Shown here piece by piece: positions 17,544 through 27,011 of a stretch of 64,000 nt of DNA. Origin of the DNA: Desulfofustis limnaeus (GTDB lineage Bacteria > Desulfobacterota > Desulfobulbia > Desulfobulbales > Desulfocapsaceae); assembly GCF_023169885.1 (NCBI RefSeq), contig NZ_AP025516.1, positions 2,707,501 to 2,771,500 of the forward strand, in the 5' to 3' direction. Below the pieces are notes generated by a model that searched no databases, was not told the DNA's origin, and saw only the letters and a program-made list of their open reading frames with translations. Position 1 is the first letter of the stretch. Each line of letters opens with the position of its first letter. The translations under genes were made by a program, and so were the position numbers.

Positions 17544-18905
17544 TCAATGAGTCTTGCCCACTTTTTGCAGTGCCTGTTCGGCAGCAATCGTTATCGGTTC
17601 CGCACTCGGCTCAGAAGAAATGTCGGGATTACAGGCCGAGGTGAAGGTGGTCAAATCCCTGATCGTCTTGCCCCCAAGGATAAAAGCGCTGACCGCATCG
17701 ATCTCGCGGGCCGGCGCAACATCGTAAGCCACTATCTGGCCGCCGATCAAGCGCTGGTTTTCACGATTGAAGACCAATTTGATCTTCCAGGGCCTGACGC
17801 CGGGGATCATGGCATGTTTGCTGCGAGATTCGACAACACCACTGACCGTGGCAATACCCTCTTGGACGGCACGCTCCTCGGTAAGACCGGTAGCAGCGAT
17901 GGTCATGTCGAACATCTTGCAGCCGCCGGCATCCACGACGCCGGGAAAGGCAATATCATACCCGGCCAACCGTTTGGCCGCCAATCGTCCCTGGACCACA
18001 GCCGGGCCGCGAAGCTGACCGGGAGTCGGTTTCCCGGTGATGACATTTATTTTTTCCACACAATCGCCACCGGCAAGGATATCCGGATCGGAGGTCTCCT
18101 GGTAGCCATTCACCTTGATGCCGAAGCGACCCATTTCCAGACCGATCGATTCGGCCAAGGCGGTGTTGGGGCGAACGCCCACGTTCATGAAAACAATATC
18201 GGCATCGAGGACCGTTCCCGACGCCAGGGCAGCGCCACCCACGCGGCCATCCCGGCCGACCAACCGGGCTACCTTCTCCCCGGTCAAAAGCCTTATCCCC
18301 TTTTCCTCCAAATAGTCCCGCACCTCGGCAGCCATATCGCCGTCGAGCATCAACGGCAACGGCCGATCCAGGAGCTCTACCACAGTCACGTCACACCTGC
18401 TGCCATGCAACGCCACCAACAAGGAAGCGACTTCCATGCTGATGAAGCCGGCACCGATGCATACGATCCGTTTGGGAGTTGCTGTACCGATCAATTCCCT
18501 GATCTTCTCGGCGTCCGGCAGACCACGCAGGGTCACGACGCCATGCAGGTCATGCCCTTCGATCGGCGGAACGAACGGGCTCGCTCCGGTGGCCAGATAG
18601 AGTTTATCGTAAGAAAAAGTGGCCCCGGAAACGGTGGTTACCATCCTTTCCGCACGATCGACCGACGATACCTCATCCCGAACCACCGCGACCCCGGCGC
18701 CGGCCAACATCTTATCGGGAACGACTATCGAAGAACCGGTGACCAGACCGGCCACCACGTGGGGCAACGCTCACCTTACCAGAAAGAATTCTTCCTTGCG
18801 GATTACCGTTACTTCAACTCCGGGCATCAGTTTCTTTGCCATCATCGCGGCCGGACCGCCCGACCCGCTGCAGCCGACAATCACCAGCTTTTCACCGTCT
18901 TTCAT
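17544..18905 (-). CDS. CoA-disulfide reductase-like flavoprotein, probable selenoprotein (UGA = Sec45)
   Basis: Translated through one in-frame TGA (18771-18773) this is a 453-residue pyridine nucleotide-disulfide oxidoreductase. Residues 7-20 form the FAD Rossmann loop (LVIVGCSGSGGPAA); a second GxGxxS site (IGAGFISMEVA) binds NAD(P)H; LAGGDC is the second FAD motif. In CoA-disulfide reductases and NADH oxidases the redox Cys sits in a C-A/G-L-P-Y motif about residue 43; here the UGA occupies exactly that place, followed by ALPHVV. The ATG has a GGAGGG site. Without read-through no FAD-binding N-terminus would be made; a TTG two codons after the UGA is a poor start. A SECIS-like hairpin follows the UGA. 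Likely role: reducing a low-molecular-weight disulfide, persulfide or polysulfide. Confidence 0.88.
18738..18756 (-). promoter_or_regulatory. Bacterial SECIS-like hairpin downstream of the UGA
   Basis: On the coding strand GGTGGCC and GGTCACC pair (7 bp, one G-U) around a GGTCT loop. The loop starts 21 nt after the UGA. GGUCU is also the apical loop of the E. coli fdhF SECIS recognised by SelB. Confidence 0.8.
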
Positions 18906-19143
18906 GCACCCTCCTCCCTGGCTGTTGGATTCGTTTCATGTCTACGCGCCAGCGCGTCCTGGACGTGAAACGGTCGCCCACTTTTCGTATGCGGGATCTG
19001 CCGAAAACACATAATCAGCATATACCCACAACTCACCGAAGTCAACCGAGCTGAGGCAGAGACCGTTTGCAGCTGTCCCGGAGGACAGGCCGCTGTCCCC
19101 GGTCACCTACCAGGGGGGGCCGGCACAGCAGCAGGGTACGTGC

Positions 19144-19186
19144 AAAAAAAAGAGGCGCTCCCGGGACATGCCCAAAAGCGCCTCTT
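19144..19186 (-). terminator. Rho-independent terminator of malate dehydrogenase
   Basis: On the minus strand a 9-bp stem (AGAGGCGCT with AGCGCCTCT) is followed by a run of seven T residues, directly after the mdh stop. Between it and the selenoprotein start I see no gene. Confidence 0.9.
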
Positions 19187-19208
19187 GCTCGACCCAAGAC
19201 GGAACAGA

Positions 19209-20186
19209 CTAGAGCAGATTGGCTATGGCCTCCCGCTCTCCGACCAGCTCGGCTTCTGTCTTGGCTATCATTTTTCTGCTGAATTCGCTCACCGCCAATC
19301 CTTCGACGATCTTCCATTCGCCGTTTTCCGTCGTGATCGGGAACGAGAACATCAGGTTTTCATCTACGCCGTAGGGGTTACCGGCTGAATAGACGCCCAT
19401 GCTTACCCACTTACCCTTGCTACCCAAAGCCCAGTCGCGCATATGATCGACGGCTGCACAGGCGGCCGAAGCGGCACTCGACGCACCCCGCGCCTTGATA
19501 ATGGCGGCGCCGCGCTGCTGGACGGTGGGAATAAAGGTGTTTTCGTACCACTCATTGTCCACCTTCTCCTTTACCGGTTGCCCGTCGACGGTGGCATAGC
19601 TGATGTCCGGATACTGGGTTGCCGAATGATTGCCCCAGACCACCACTTTCTCAACTCTGGTAGTATGGCTGCCGACTTTCTCGGCGATCTGCGACATGGA
19701 CCGGTTATGATCGAGCCGCATCATGGCGGTGATGTTCTTGGGGTTCAGCTTCGGAGCGTTCCTCAAGGTAATCAAGGCGTTGGTATTGGCCGGATTGCCC
19801 ACCACCAGAACCTTGACCTGGGGAGAAGCGTGATCATTGAGCGCTTTACCCTGGGCCGAGAAGATCTTGGCATTGGCTTCGAGCAGGTCGGAACGCTCCA
19901 TGCCCGGTCCGCGCGGGCGAGCACCCACCAGAAACGCGTAATCCGCGTCTTTGAAGGCGACATTTGCGTCATCGGTCGCAACAATCCCAGCCACCAGCGG
20001 ATAGGCGCAGTCGTTGAGTTCCATGGCAACGCCGTTCAACGCTCCCATTGCCGGCGGTATTTCGAGCAGCTGCAGGATAACCGGCTGATCCGGACCCAGC
20101 ATGTCGCCATGAGCCACTCGGAAAATCAGGGAATAGGCGATCTGACCAGCGGCGCCGGTCACTGCTACTCGTACAGGTGCTTTCAT
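19209..20186 (-). CDS. mdh: Malate dehydrogenase (NAD-dependent)
   Basis: A 325-residue protein of the cytosolic/MalDH group. [12 protein letters not shown] near residues 9-20 binds [18 protein letters not shown] contains the substrate-binding arginines, and [11 protein letters not shown] and [13 protein letters not shown] (catalytic His) are intact. It interconverts malate and oxaloacetate in the TCA cycle. The ATG has GAGGAGG upstream and a clear terminator follows the stop. It is probably transcribed alone. Confidence 0.97.
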   Translation of the reverse strand: MKAPVRVAVTGAAGQIAYSLIFRVAHGDMLGPDQPVILQLLEIPPAMGALNGVAMELNDCAYPLVAGIVATDDANVAFKDADYAFLVGARPRGPGMERSDLLEANAKIFSAQGKALNDHASPQVKVLVVGNPANTNALITLRNAPKLNPKNITAMMRLDHNRSMSQIAEKVGSHTTRVEKVVVWGNHSATQYPDISYATVDGQPVKEKVDNEWYENTFIPTVQQRGAAIIKARGASSAASAACAAVDHMRDWALGSKGKWVSMGVYSAGNPYGVDENLMFSFPITTENGEWKIVEGLAVSEFSRKMIAKTEAELVGEREAIANLL

Positions 20187-20524
20187 TTTCTTCCTCCTCA
20201 GTAACGTTGGTTCGTTCGCTTCGCTCCCCTTTCCTCGTCATCTCGGTATTGATCAAGGACGTGCGCCGGGCATGCGGGAAAGTAAGCTCTTTTTACTTCT
20301 GTGGTTTTACCAAGTAAGCCGCCTCTCGGTTACCATCCACTCGTATATCAGAGTCACCGCACAACTCAATGGAAACTCGCCATCTACTTGGTGCTATAGG
20401 GGTAATTTCAGCAGCATTTTAGTGCATGAGCAGCAATAAAGCAAGTACAACCACCTGGTAATACCAGATAGCCAGAAAACCGTGACATAATCCACCTCGC
20501 CGCTCGCGATCGCCGCGGGAGCGT
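20187..20524 (-). other. Intergenic region, mdh upstream region
   Basis: A stretch of 338 bases between mdh and the following reverse-strand gene. It is AT-richer than the surrounding DNA and should hold the mdh promoter, but I cannot place one with confidence. No gene or RNA element is recognised. Confidence 0.5.
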
Positions 20525-21115
20525 TTAAAAGTCTTCTAAACGTTTTCCCTTCTCGATAATTTGTTCCACCTCGGCACATCCGGACTCGACCATCCGCACC
20601 ATGTGGGCCACATGTCCCGCCACCGGATCGTCGTCCTCCAGCACCTCGTCGGCCTTTTTCAACAGCTCCTGACTGTCAAGCAACAGCCGCTGCAACCTAT
20701 CACGTAATTGTTTGCGCTGCTCATGTTTTCGCTTCTCTTCCCGAAGCAGCGGAATAATGCGTTCGATAGAAGACTCGATCAAGGCGTCCCGCGGGGCCTG
20801 AAAGCGTTTCGACACCTGCTCGAGGCTTTCCAGAGTCCGCCGGGAAATGACATAGGTCTTGGCAACTCGATGGCCATCCGCATCCTGGCGCTGCACCGCC
20901 TCTTGAGCCAAGGCGTGCAGTGTCTGGACGTCGTCCACCAAATGATCGACGATCGACTTCTGCTTGATGCCCAGCTGACCGGCCAGCAGGCTCAGGGCAT
21001 CGATACAGCGGGGCGGCAGCTTGAACGTGGTGCGCACCGACTGCCGTCCTCGTAACTCAACCGAAGAGGCATGAGCAACCAGCCGTAGTTCCACTTGTTC
21101 CCGCTCATCTCTCAT
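20525..21115 (-). CDS. Unknown protein with two ribbon-helix-helix-like segments and a coiled coil
   Basis: A 196-residue cytoplasmic protein that I cannot assign to a family. Residues about 25-65 and 85-120 each read as a short beta strand (RTTFKLPP; KTYVISRR) followed by two helices, the pattern of a ribbon-helix-helix DNA-binding unit occurring twice. Residues about 120-170 are highly charged (EEKRKHEQRKQLRDRLQRLL) and probably form a coiled coil. A regulatory or DNA-structuring role is possible but not shown. The start has AGGAG upstream. It stands alone between mdh and a divergent gene pair. Confidence 0.65.
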   Translation of the reverse strand: MRDEREQVELRLVAHASSVELRGRQSVRTTFKLPPRCIDALSLLAGQLGIKQKSIVDHLVDDVQTLHALAQEAVQRQDADGHRVAKTYVISRRTLESLEQVSKRFQAPRDALIESSIERIIPLLREEKRKHEQRKQLRDRLQRLLLDSQELLKKADEVLEDDDPVAGHVAHMVRMVESGCAEVEQIIEKGKRLEDF

Positions 21116-21523
21116 GGGGACGCAACTCCTGAAGAAAAATATTACCGTTATCTAAACGAACCGAATAGTAACGGCATAAGAGCTATTATGTGCAGGCGAT
21201 AGTAACAGGTCAAGGCCGTCACCGAAACGAATTTTCGCACTACCATTGCCAGCCGGAAACTGCTTCGACGTTCCTCGCATCGTCGTCGGGACCAGCCGCC
21301 CCGCCCCTCCCCGAGCCCCCCAGCCAATCGGAACCTTCAGCTTTTTCTCCTTTACAACGGTGAGCTTTCCTGGTCTCCTGCACATATAGCCCCCTGTTGA
21401 ACACGGCGCCATAAGCAACGGTGGGCGAAAAACGGCCACCGGCGTCGGTCGGGAAATACCCCGGGGGAAAACCTCCGTCCGGAGACCTTTCGACGTCTGA
21501 AGTTTTCAGCTCACGAGGAGCAC
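21116..21523. other. Intergenic region, divergent promoters expected
   Basis: A 408-base stretch between divergently transcribed genes. It has GC-rich runs (near 21290-21330 and 21460-21480), but I recognise no gene, riboswitch or RNA there. Confidence 0.5.
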
Positions 21524-21994
21524 GTGAAAAGACTCTTTCTCCATGGTCTCGATTCTTCCGGATTTGGCACGAAAGGACGCTTTTTTGCCGAACGATTCCC
21601 CGATATGCTCCGTCCCGATTTCGACGGCTCTCTTAGTGAGCGGTTGGAACGGCTCAATCGCATTGTCGCCGATGAAGGCGCGTTGATCATCGTCGGCTCC
21701 AGCTTCGGCGGACTGATGGCAACCTGCCTGGCCAAAGACCAGCCCGAACGGTGCAAGCGGCTCATTCTGCTGGCCCCGGCCTTGAATTTCAAGGAGTACC
21801 GGCCGCCACCAGGTAAATTGGCCATGGAAACGCTGCTGGTAATCGGCCGCCACGACACGGTGACCCCGCCGTCACTGGTGATTCCTGCCGCAGAAGCAAC
21901 CTTTGCCAACCTGGAGACACAGGTTGTCGAGGACGACCATCTGCTCCACCACACCTTTCAGGACCTGGACTGGCAACACCTTTTACGTTTCTGA
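21524..21994 (+). CDS. YqiA/UPF0227-like alpha/beta hydrolase
   Basis: A 156-residue compact alpha/beta hydrolase. FLHGLDSSGFGTK at the N-terminus forms the oxyanion loop, GSSFGGLMA near residues 58-66 carries the nucleophilic Ser, and GRHDTVTP and DDHLLHH supply the likely Asp and His of the triad. YqiA-type enzymes are small esterases of unknown natural substrate. It starts with GTG, supported by GAGGAG seven bases upstream. The next gene begins 23 bases later on the same strand. Confidence 0.8.
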   Translation: MKRLFLHGLDSSGFGTKGRFFAERFPDMLRPDFDGSLSERLERLNRIVADEGALIIVGSSFGGLMATCLAKDQPERCKRLILLAPALNFKEYRPPPGKLAMETLLVIGRHDTVTPPSLVIPAAEATFANLETQVVEDDHLLHHTFQDLDWQHLLRF

Positions 21995-22017
21995 CCCGCT
22001 ACGGGCAACCAAGAATC

Positions 22018-23265
22018 ATGGTATCTGCAAAACCGTCTTTGCTGCTCATCTGCCTGGCCATGATCGGCTGGTTGCTGCTGAAGCCAACCGCTGGGCCGGC
22101 CAAGACTGCCATCATCAAACCGACCACCCCGTCACCGATCCGTTTTGTCGTGCAGGGAACAACCTTGATCGATCAGGACCAACCCGGGACCGATCTGTTT
22201 TTACGTGGCATCGGGTATTCTCCCTTTCTGCCGGGCGAGACGCCGATTTACGGGGCCGCTCCGGGCAATGACGGGCGCTACGCCGAGCACCTGGAAATGA
22301 TCACCGGGCTTGGCGCCACGTACCTGCATGTGTTTCCCCGACTGATGCCCCCCGAATTCTTTATCGCCCTCGACCATTCCAACCTGATCTACGGTCAGGA
22401 TGTCTGGATCTGGCCGTACCAGGAAGACCTGCTCGACCCCGCCTATCAGGCTAAGACCCTGACCGATATCAAGGAGGTCATCGACCACACCTACCGGGTA
22501 GGACGTCCCGACCGTTTGCTCCTCTTTTCTATCGGCGACGAGTTGCAGGCCGCCGCCGTTGCCGCCACCAATGCCCGCCATCCCAACGTGAAAGACTATC
22601 ATGGCGCCCATCTGGTGGTTACCGGGCGTACCGCCTCGGAGGTGGCCATGGCCAAACTGGTGGATGCGGCGATGACCTATGAGTTGAGCCGCTACGGTCA
22701 ACGGCACCTCTACTGCCACACCAGTTGGACCCACATCGGACCGATTGCCGACCGTCCCGACCTGGAGGTGAGCGAGGCGGATATCCTGGTCCCCGACATG
22801 GGTGACCTCATCTGCCTGAACATTTACACCTACGCTCGCGGTGTCCGGACATCTCCTCCAGGATCGGTAACTGGTTCTGCGTACCAGGGGTATCTGGAGC
22901 AACTGGCGGCGGAAACCACCCGACCGATCCTGGTCACCCAGGTGGGCCTATCCACCTCGCCGATCGCCCCGAAACCATGGGTACCCGGCTTTGGCGGCCA
23001 TGATATCGACGATGTGGCGAGGACCTACCGTTCAATCTGGCAGGATATCCGCACCGCCCGTGGCCGGGAGAAGATTTACGGCCTGGCCTTTTTTGAATTT
23101 ATCGATGAATGGTGGAAGAGTGGAGAAACCCCCACCGATACGGAAGCCCACCAACCGGAAGATCCGGAGGAATGGTTCGGCATCTACCGTGTCGCTCGGG
23201 ACGGGACACTGACCGCGAAAGGCGCCATCCCGGCCACCGTGCGGGAGCTATTCACCGCACCATGA
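22018..23265 (+). CDS. Exported TIM-barrel glycoside hydrolase-like protein
   Basis: A 415-residue protein with an N-terminal signal peptide or anchor (LLLICLAMIGWLLL). The body looks like a (beta/alpha)8 glycoside-hydrolase-like fold: FLRGIGYSPF near residue 60, LGATYLHVF, FSIGDELQAA near 175 (candidate acid/base Glu), an NIYTYARG strand, and FFEFIDEWWK near 360 (candidate nucleophile region). The family and substrate are not determined. It may be co-transcribed with the small hydrolase upstream. Confidence 0.6.
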   Translation: MVSAKPSLLLICLAMIGWLLLKPTAGPAKTAIIKPTTPSPIRFVVQGTTLIDQDQPGTDLFLRGIGYSPFLPGETPIYGAAPGNDGRYAEHLEMITGLGATYLHVFPRLMPPEFFIALDHSNLIYGQDVWIWPYQEDLLDPAYQAKTLTDIKEVIDHTYRVGRPDRLLLFSIGDELQAAAVAATNARHPNVKDYHGAHLVVTGRTASEVAMAKLVDAAMTYELSRYGQRHLYCHTSWTHIGPIADRPDLEVSEADILVPDMGDLICLNIYTYARGVRTSPPGSVTGSAYQGYLEQLAAETTRPILVTQVGLSTSPIAPKPWVPGFGGHDIDDVARTYRSIWQDIRTARGREKIYGLAFFEFIDEWWKSGETPTDTEAHQPEDPEEWFGIYRVARDGTLTAKGAIPATVRELFTAP

Positions 23266-23319
23266 GGGCAGGCTCCTGATCTGAAGGTGGGGGAAGTTCG
23301 CCGCTCACGGCTAGCCCCC

Positions 23320-24114
23320 TCAGGCCAGCAGCATGGAATCATTGGCCAGTTCCTCGCCCTGAATGCGGTAAAACCGCTCCAGCAGGTCGGCCACCTCGAG
23401 CCGGCGTTTCTCATCCTCGCAGAGGTCGAGGATTATCCTTCCCTGATGGAGCATGATCAATCGGTTGCCCAAGGCCAGCGCATGCCTCATGTTGTGGGTC
23501 ACCATCAGGGCGGTTAGCCGCTGGCGGTCGATGATCCGGGCTGTTAAAGCGAGAATCTGCTGGGCCGTTTTCGGGTCCAGCGCCGCAATGTGCTCATCCA
23601 GGAGCAGGACATCGGGCCGCACCAGCGTCGCCATCACCATGGTCAGCGCCTGCCGCTGTCCTCCGGATAAGAGGCCGGCCCGATCCTGTAACCGCTCCTC
23701 CAGGCCGAGCCCGATCGGCTGCAGGGCTTCTCGAAACCGTTGTCGGTCCCGCGCCCGCACCCCGGGACCGAGCCCGCGTCGTTGGCCGCGACGCAGAGCC
23801 AGGGCCAAGTTCTGCTCGATGGTGGCGGAGGGGCAGGTACCCAGCAGAGGATCCTGAAACACCCTCGCTATCAAGCGGGCCCGCCGATACTCCGGCCACC
23901 GGGTCACCTCCTGACCGTTGATGATGATGGAGCCGGAGTCGACGCGAAAGGTTCCGGCAATGGCATTGAGCAACGTCGATTTGCCAGCCCCGTTGGACCC
24001 GATCACCGTGACGAAGTCGCCGTCCTCGATACGGATACTGAGATCGTCGAGGGCCCGGACCTGATTCACCCCGCCCCGGTTGAAATCCTTGCTGCATCCC
24101 TGGAGCTCGATCAC
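23320..24114 (-). CDS. ABC transporter ATP-binding protein (TrpZ/COG1101-like)
   Basis: A 264-residue ABC ATPase with Walker A GSNGAGKST near residues 38-46, a Q-loop, the signature LLSGGQRQAL near 147 and Walker B VLLLDEHIAAL followed by the switch His (VTHNM). It energises import by the permease and binding protein encoded just upstream. The GTG start overlaps the permease stop by four bases. The gene is convergent with the glycoside hydrolase-like gene. Confidence 0.93.
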   Translation of the reverse strand: MIELQGCSKDFNRGGVNQVRALDDLSIRIEDGDFVTVIGSNGAGKSTLLNAIAGTFRVDSGSIIINGQEVTRWPEYRRARLIARVFQDPLLGTCPSATIEQNLALALRRGQRRGLGPGVRARDRQRFREALQPIGLGLEERLQDRAGLLSGGQRQALTMVMATLVRPDVLLLDEHIAALDPKTAQQILALTARIIDRQRLTALMVTHNMRHALALGNRLIMLHQGRIILDLCEDEKRRLEVADLLERFYRIQGEELANDSMLLA

Positions 24115-24998
24115 CGTCGTCTTACCTTTTCTCTGAGTTGCGGTGCCACCAGCGCACCGATGACCAGCAGCGCGGTAATCAGGTTGAGGTCACTGGGACT
24201 GAATGAAAAACCACGAAAATCAATGGACAAGGCCAGAGCGATGGCAAACCGGTAGAGTACCGATCCAAGCAGCGCGGCAATCACCGCCCGGACGACGGTC
24301 GAGGCGCCGAAGATCGTCTCGCCAATGATCACCGAAGCCAGCCCGGCGATAATCGTACCGATCCCCATGCCCACATCGGCCGCCCCCTGGTTCTGAGCCA
24401 CCAGGGCGCCGCTCAGGGCCACCAGCGCGTTGGACAGACCGACGCCGACAATGATCACCAGGTGCGTATTGACGCCGAGGCTGGTGATCATCTGCGGATT
24501 ATCCCCGGTGGCCAACAACGTCTGGCCGAAGGCGGTTTTCAAAAACCAGATGAGCGCCCCGACTACCGCTACTGCGAACAGCGCATACACGACCAGACCG
24601 GCCAGGTGACCGGGCACGCCGACGCCGATGAGCGGATCGAAGACGGTGGCGGAACCGATCAAGGCGATGTTCGGCCCACTCATGATCCTGATGTTGATGG
24701 AATAGAGCGCGATCATGGTCAGGATCGAGGCCAGCAGGTGGAGAATCTTGAATTTGGTATTGAGCACGGCCGTCACGACGCCGGCCAAGAACCCGCCGGC
24801 GGCGGCCAGAAGCAAGGCTCCATAGGGCGCTACGCCACCGGTTATGGCCACGGCGGAGATGGCGGCGCCGAGCGGCAGGCTGCCGTCTACGGTGAGATCG
24901 GGAAAATCAAGAATGCGAAAGGTCAGATAGACACCCACCACCATGATGCCGTAGACCAGTCCCTGTTCAAGAGCGCCGAGCGCCGCATACATGGTCAT
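24111..24998 (-). CDS. ABC transporter permease (TrpY/COG4120-like)
   Basis: A 295-residue membrane protein of about eight to nine hydrophobic segments, related to the BPD_transp_2 permeases (LivH-like). YLTFRILDFPDLTVDGSLPLG near the N-terminus is characteristic of the TrpXYZ-type group. The start is uncertain: ATG codons at 24998 and 24992 are both possible, and both overlap the 3' end of the binding-protein gene. It forms the translocation channel for the neighbouring ATPase. Confidence 0.9.
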   Translation of the reverse strand: MTMYAALGALEQGLVYGIMVVGVYLTFRILDFPDLTVDGSLPLGAAISAVAITGGVAPYGALLLAAAGGFLAGVVTAVLNTKFKILHLLASILTMIALYSINIRIMSGPNIALIGSATVFDPLIGVGVPGHLAGLVVYALFAVAVVGALIWFLKTAFGQTLLATGDNPQMITSLGVNTHLVIIVGVGLSNALVALSGALVAQNQGAADVGMGIGTIIAGLASVIIGETIFGASTVVRAVIAALLGSVLYRFAIALALSIDFRGFSFSPSDLNLITALLVIGALVAPQLREKVRRR

Positions 24999-25014
24999 GC
25001 CAGGCCCATCCCGA

Positions 25015-25974
25015 TCAGCGATAGAGCTTGGCGGCCCGGTCAATCAGCTGCTGCGGCGGCGGGGCCCCCATCGCCTCGGCTGCCTTGAGGTTGATATGCA
25101 GCTGCAGCTCCTGCTGGTACTCAACCGGCAACGCCGATGGTTTCGTGCCGGCCAGGATCTTACGGGCCATGGCCCCCGTCTGCCGCCCGTGCTGATAGTA
25201 ATCGAAACCCATGGCGGCTACCGCCCCGCGGGCCACCGAGTCCACATCCGCGGCGAAAATCGGCAACCGGTTTTCACCCCCTACTTTGAGCACCGACTCC
25301 AGGGCCGAGACGATGGTGTTGTCGGTGGGGATGAAAACCGCATCGCATCTGCCCACCAGGCTCTTAACCGCGGCATGGACATCGGCCGTCTTAGCTGCCG
25401 TCGCCTCCACAATCGTGACTCCGTTCTGCTCAGCCAGTCTCTGCAGAGCGACAAGCGTGGCCTTGGAATTGGCCTCACCGGCGTTGTAGAGCACACCGAG
25501 CCGCTTGAGCTGTGGACGGTAGGTGAGAATCATCTGCAGGTGTTCGGCCAGAGGCAGCAAATCGGAGACGCCGGTTACCTGGTCGCCCGGCCGATCGAAG
25601 GCAGCGACCAGACCGGCCGCCACCGGGTCGGTGACCGCCGTGAAAAGAAGCGGCCGTTGCAAATCTTTCGGCGCCTTGCGCAGCGCCTGCACGGTGGCCT
25701 GCGCCGACGGGGTGGCGATGGCCACAAGCAGATCGGCCCGCTCGCCGATCATCTGCTGGCCGATCTGTACCGCCGTCCCCATATTGGCTTGGGCGTTGTG
25801 CACCTTGAAGTCTGCGGCGACATCATGCTCCTGTAGATCGTCCTGCAAACCGCGCAGGACGGCGTCCAGCGCGGGGTGTTCAACAAACTGGTTGACGGAG
25901 ATCAGATACGGTCCGGCAACACCGGTACCAATCAGCAGGAACCAGATCCCGGCAACAAGAGCCAACCGCTTCAT
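25015..25974 (-). CDS. ABC transporter substrate-binding protein (TrpX/COG2984-like)
   Basis: A 319-residue exported protein with a signal peptide (MKRLALVAGIWFLLIGTGVA). The ABC_sub_bind fold is recognisable from ISVNQFVEHPALD, ATPSAQA near 110, FTAVTDPVAAGLV near 130 and GVLYNAGEANS. This family often carries aromatic amino acids, as in TrpX, but the ligand here is not determined. A strong AAGGAGG site precedes the ATG. It is the first gene of a three-gene transporter operon; no leader or riboswitch is recognised upstream. Confidence 0.92.
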   Translation of the reverse strand: MKRLALVAGIWFLLIGTGVAGPYLISVNQFVEHPALDAVLRGLQDDLQEHDVAADFKVHNAQANMGTAVQIGQQMIGERADLLVAIATPSAQATVQALRKAPKDLQRPLLFTAVTDPVAAGLVAAFDRPGDQVTGVSDLLPLAEHLQMILTYRPQLKRLGVLYNAGEANSKATLVALQRLAEQNGVTIVEATAAKTADVHAAVKSLVGRCDAVFIPTDNTIVSALESVLKVGGENRLPIFAADVDSVARGAVAAMGFDYYQHGRQTGAMARKILAGTKPSALPVEYQQELQLHINLKAAEAMGAPPPQQLIDRAAKLYR

Positions 25975-26122
25975 ACTTCCTCCTTATGACGGTCTGTCAA
26001 TGGTGCTACATAACCGTCTTTGCTGCCTATCAAGGGCAAGGCCTTGGTCCGCCTCTGCCGTGCCGAGAGGTCTAGCCGATTTCGGCTGGCCGGTCAACCG
26101 CTCTCTTGCGGTCGCCGGACGA

Positions 26123-26896
26123 TCAAGAAAATTCGTTGCGCAGCTGGCGCAATGATCGAAATACTGCCAGCGGTGAATGGTCGGCCAACCCGTGCTGTTC
26201 TCTCAAGGTGGTGATGATCTCCTCCGCATCGATCCGCAGGAACGGATTGGTCGCCAGTTCCTCGGCCACCGTCGATGGTGTCGACGGCTTGCCCACCTGG
26301 CGCATTTCCGCCACCCGCTGCATACGCTCGGCAACCTGTCCGTTGCCCGGTTCCATCTGGGAGGCGAACCGCAGGTTCTGCATGGTGTATTCGTGACCGA
26401 AATGGACACGCGCCTGGGGACCGCAGGCAACGATACGAGCCAAAGAGGCGGCGAGTTGCTCTGCTGTTCCTTCAAACAGTCGCCCGCACCCGGCACCGAA
26501 CAGAGTGTCGCCGACGAAGAGATCATCCCCGCAGCGATACACGATGGAATTCGTGGTGTGACCGGGCGTATGCAGCACGATGCATGGCTGTCCGCAAACG
26601 GCAATTTCCTCCCCGTCTTGGAGTGAGTCGGTCAACTGGTTGATGCGCGAAGCATCGGCATGAAAACCGAACACGCGGGCAGTCGGGAATTGATCGAGCA
26701 GATCGTCGATCCCACCCACATGGTCATGATGGTGATGGGTACAAAGCACGACGGCCAGTTGCAGGTCTCGGCCCTGAATTTCGCGCAGCACCGGCCAGGC
26801 CTCACCCGGATCCACCACTGCCGCCTGGCGCTGCTCGCTGTCGACCAGCAGATAGCTGTAGTTATCGTAGAGACAGGGAATGGTGATAATATCCAT
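26123..26896 (-). CDS. gloB: Hydroxyacylglutathione hydrolase (glyoxalase II)
   Basis: A 257-residue metallo-beta-lactamase-fold enzyme. The metal-binding THHHHDHVGG lies near residues 52-61; LHTPGHTTNSI, FVGDTLFGAGCGRLFEG and the distal HFGHEYT ligands are all present, as is the C-terminal NPFLR of glyoxalase II. It hydrolyses S-lactoylglutathione or similar thioesters in methylglyoxal detoxification. A GGGAGG site precedes the ATG. It is a single gene. Confidence 0.93.
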   Translation of the reverse strand: MDIITIPCLYDNYSYLLVDSEQRQAAVVDPGEAWPVLREIQGRDLQLAVVLCTHHHHDHVGGIDDLLDQFPTARVFGFHADASRINQLTDSLQDGEEIAVCGQPCIVLHTPGHTTNSIVYRCGDDLFVGDTLFGAGCGRLFEGTAEQLAASLARIVACGPQARVHFGHEYTMQNLRFASQMEPGNGQVAERMQRVAEMRQVGKPSTPSTVAEELATNPFLRIDAEEIITTLREQHGLADHSPLAVFRSLRQLRNEFS

Positions 26897-27011
26897 GGTC
26901 GCCTCCCTTGCACTTATGGTGAAGTGATAGTAGCCTTTCTCCGAAGAGTTGCCGGAAACCGCATAAAGATGACTACATGATAAGCAACCTCAGAAAAATT
27001 GCCACCACCCC

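Noticed and set aside
17547-18968. Long forward open frame (473 codons) opposite the CoA-disulfide reductase-like gene
   Set aside because: Antisense shadow of a conserved flavoenzyme in GC-rich DNA; its sequence has no domain motif.
21116-21523. Possible riboswitch in the GC-rich divergent intergenic region
   Set aside because: No known aptamer consensus could be matched; the pairing seen is weak and not specific.
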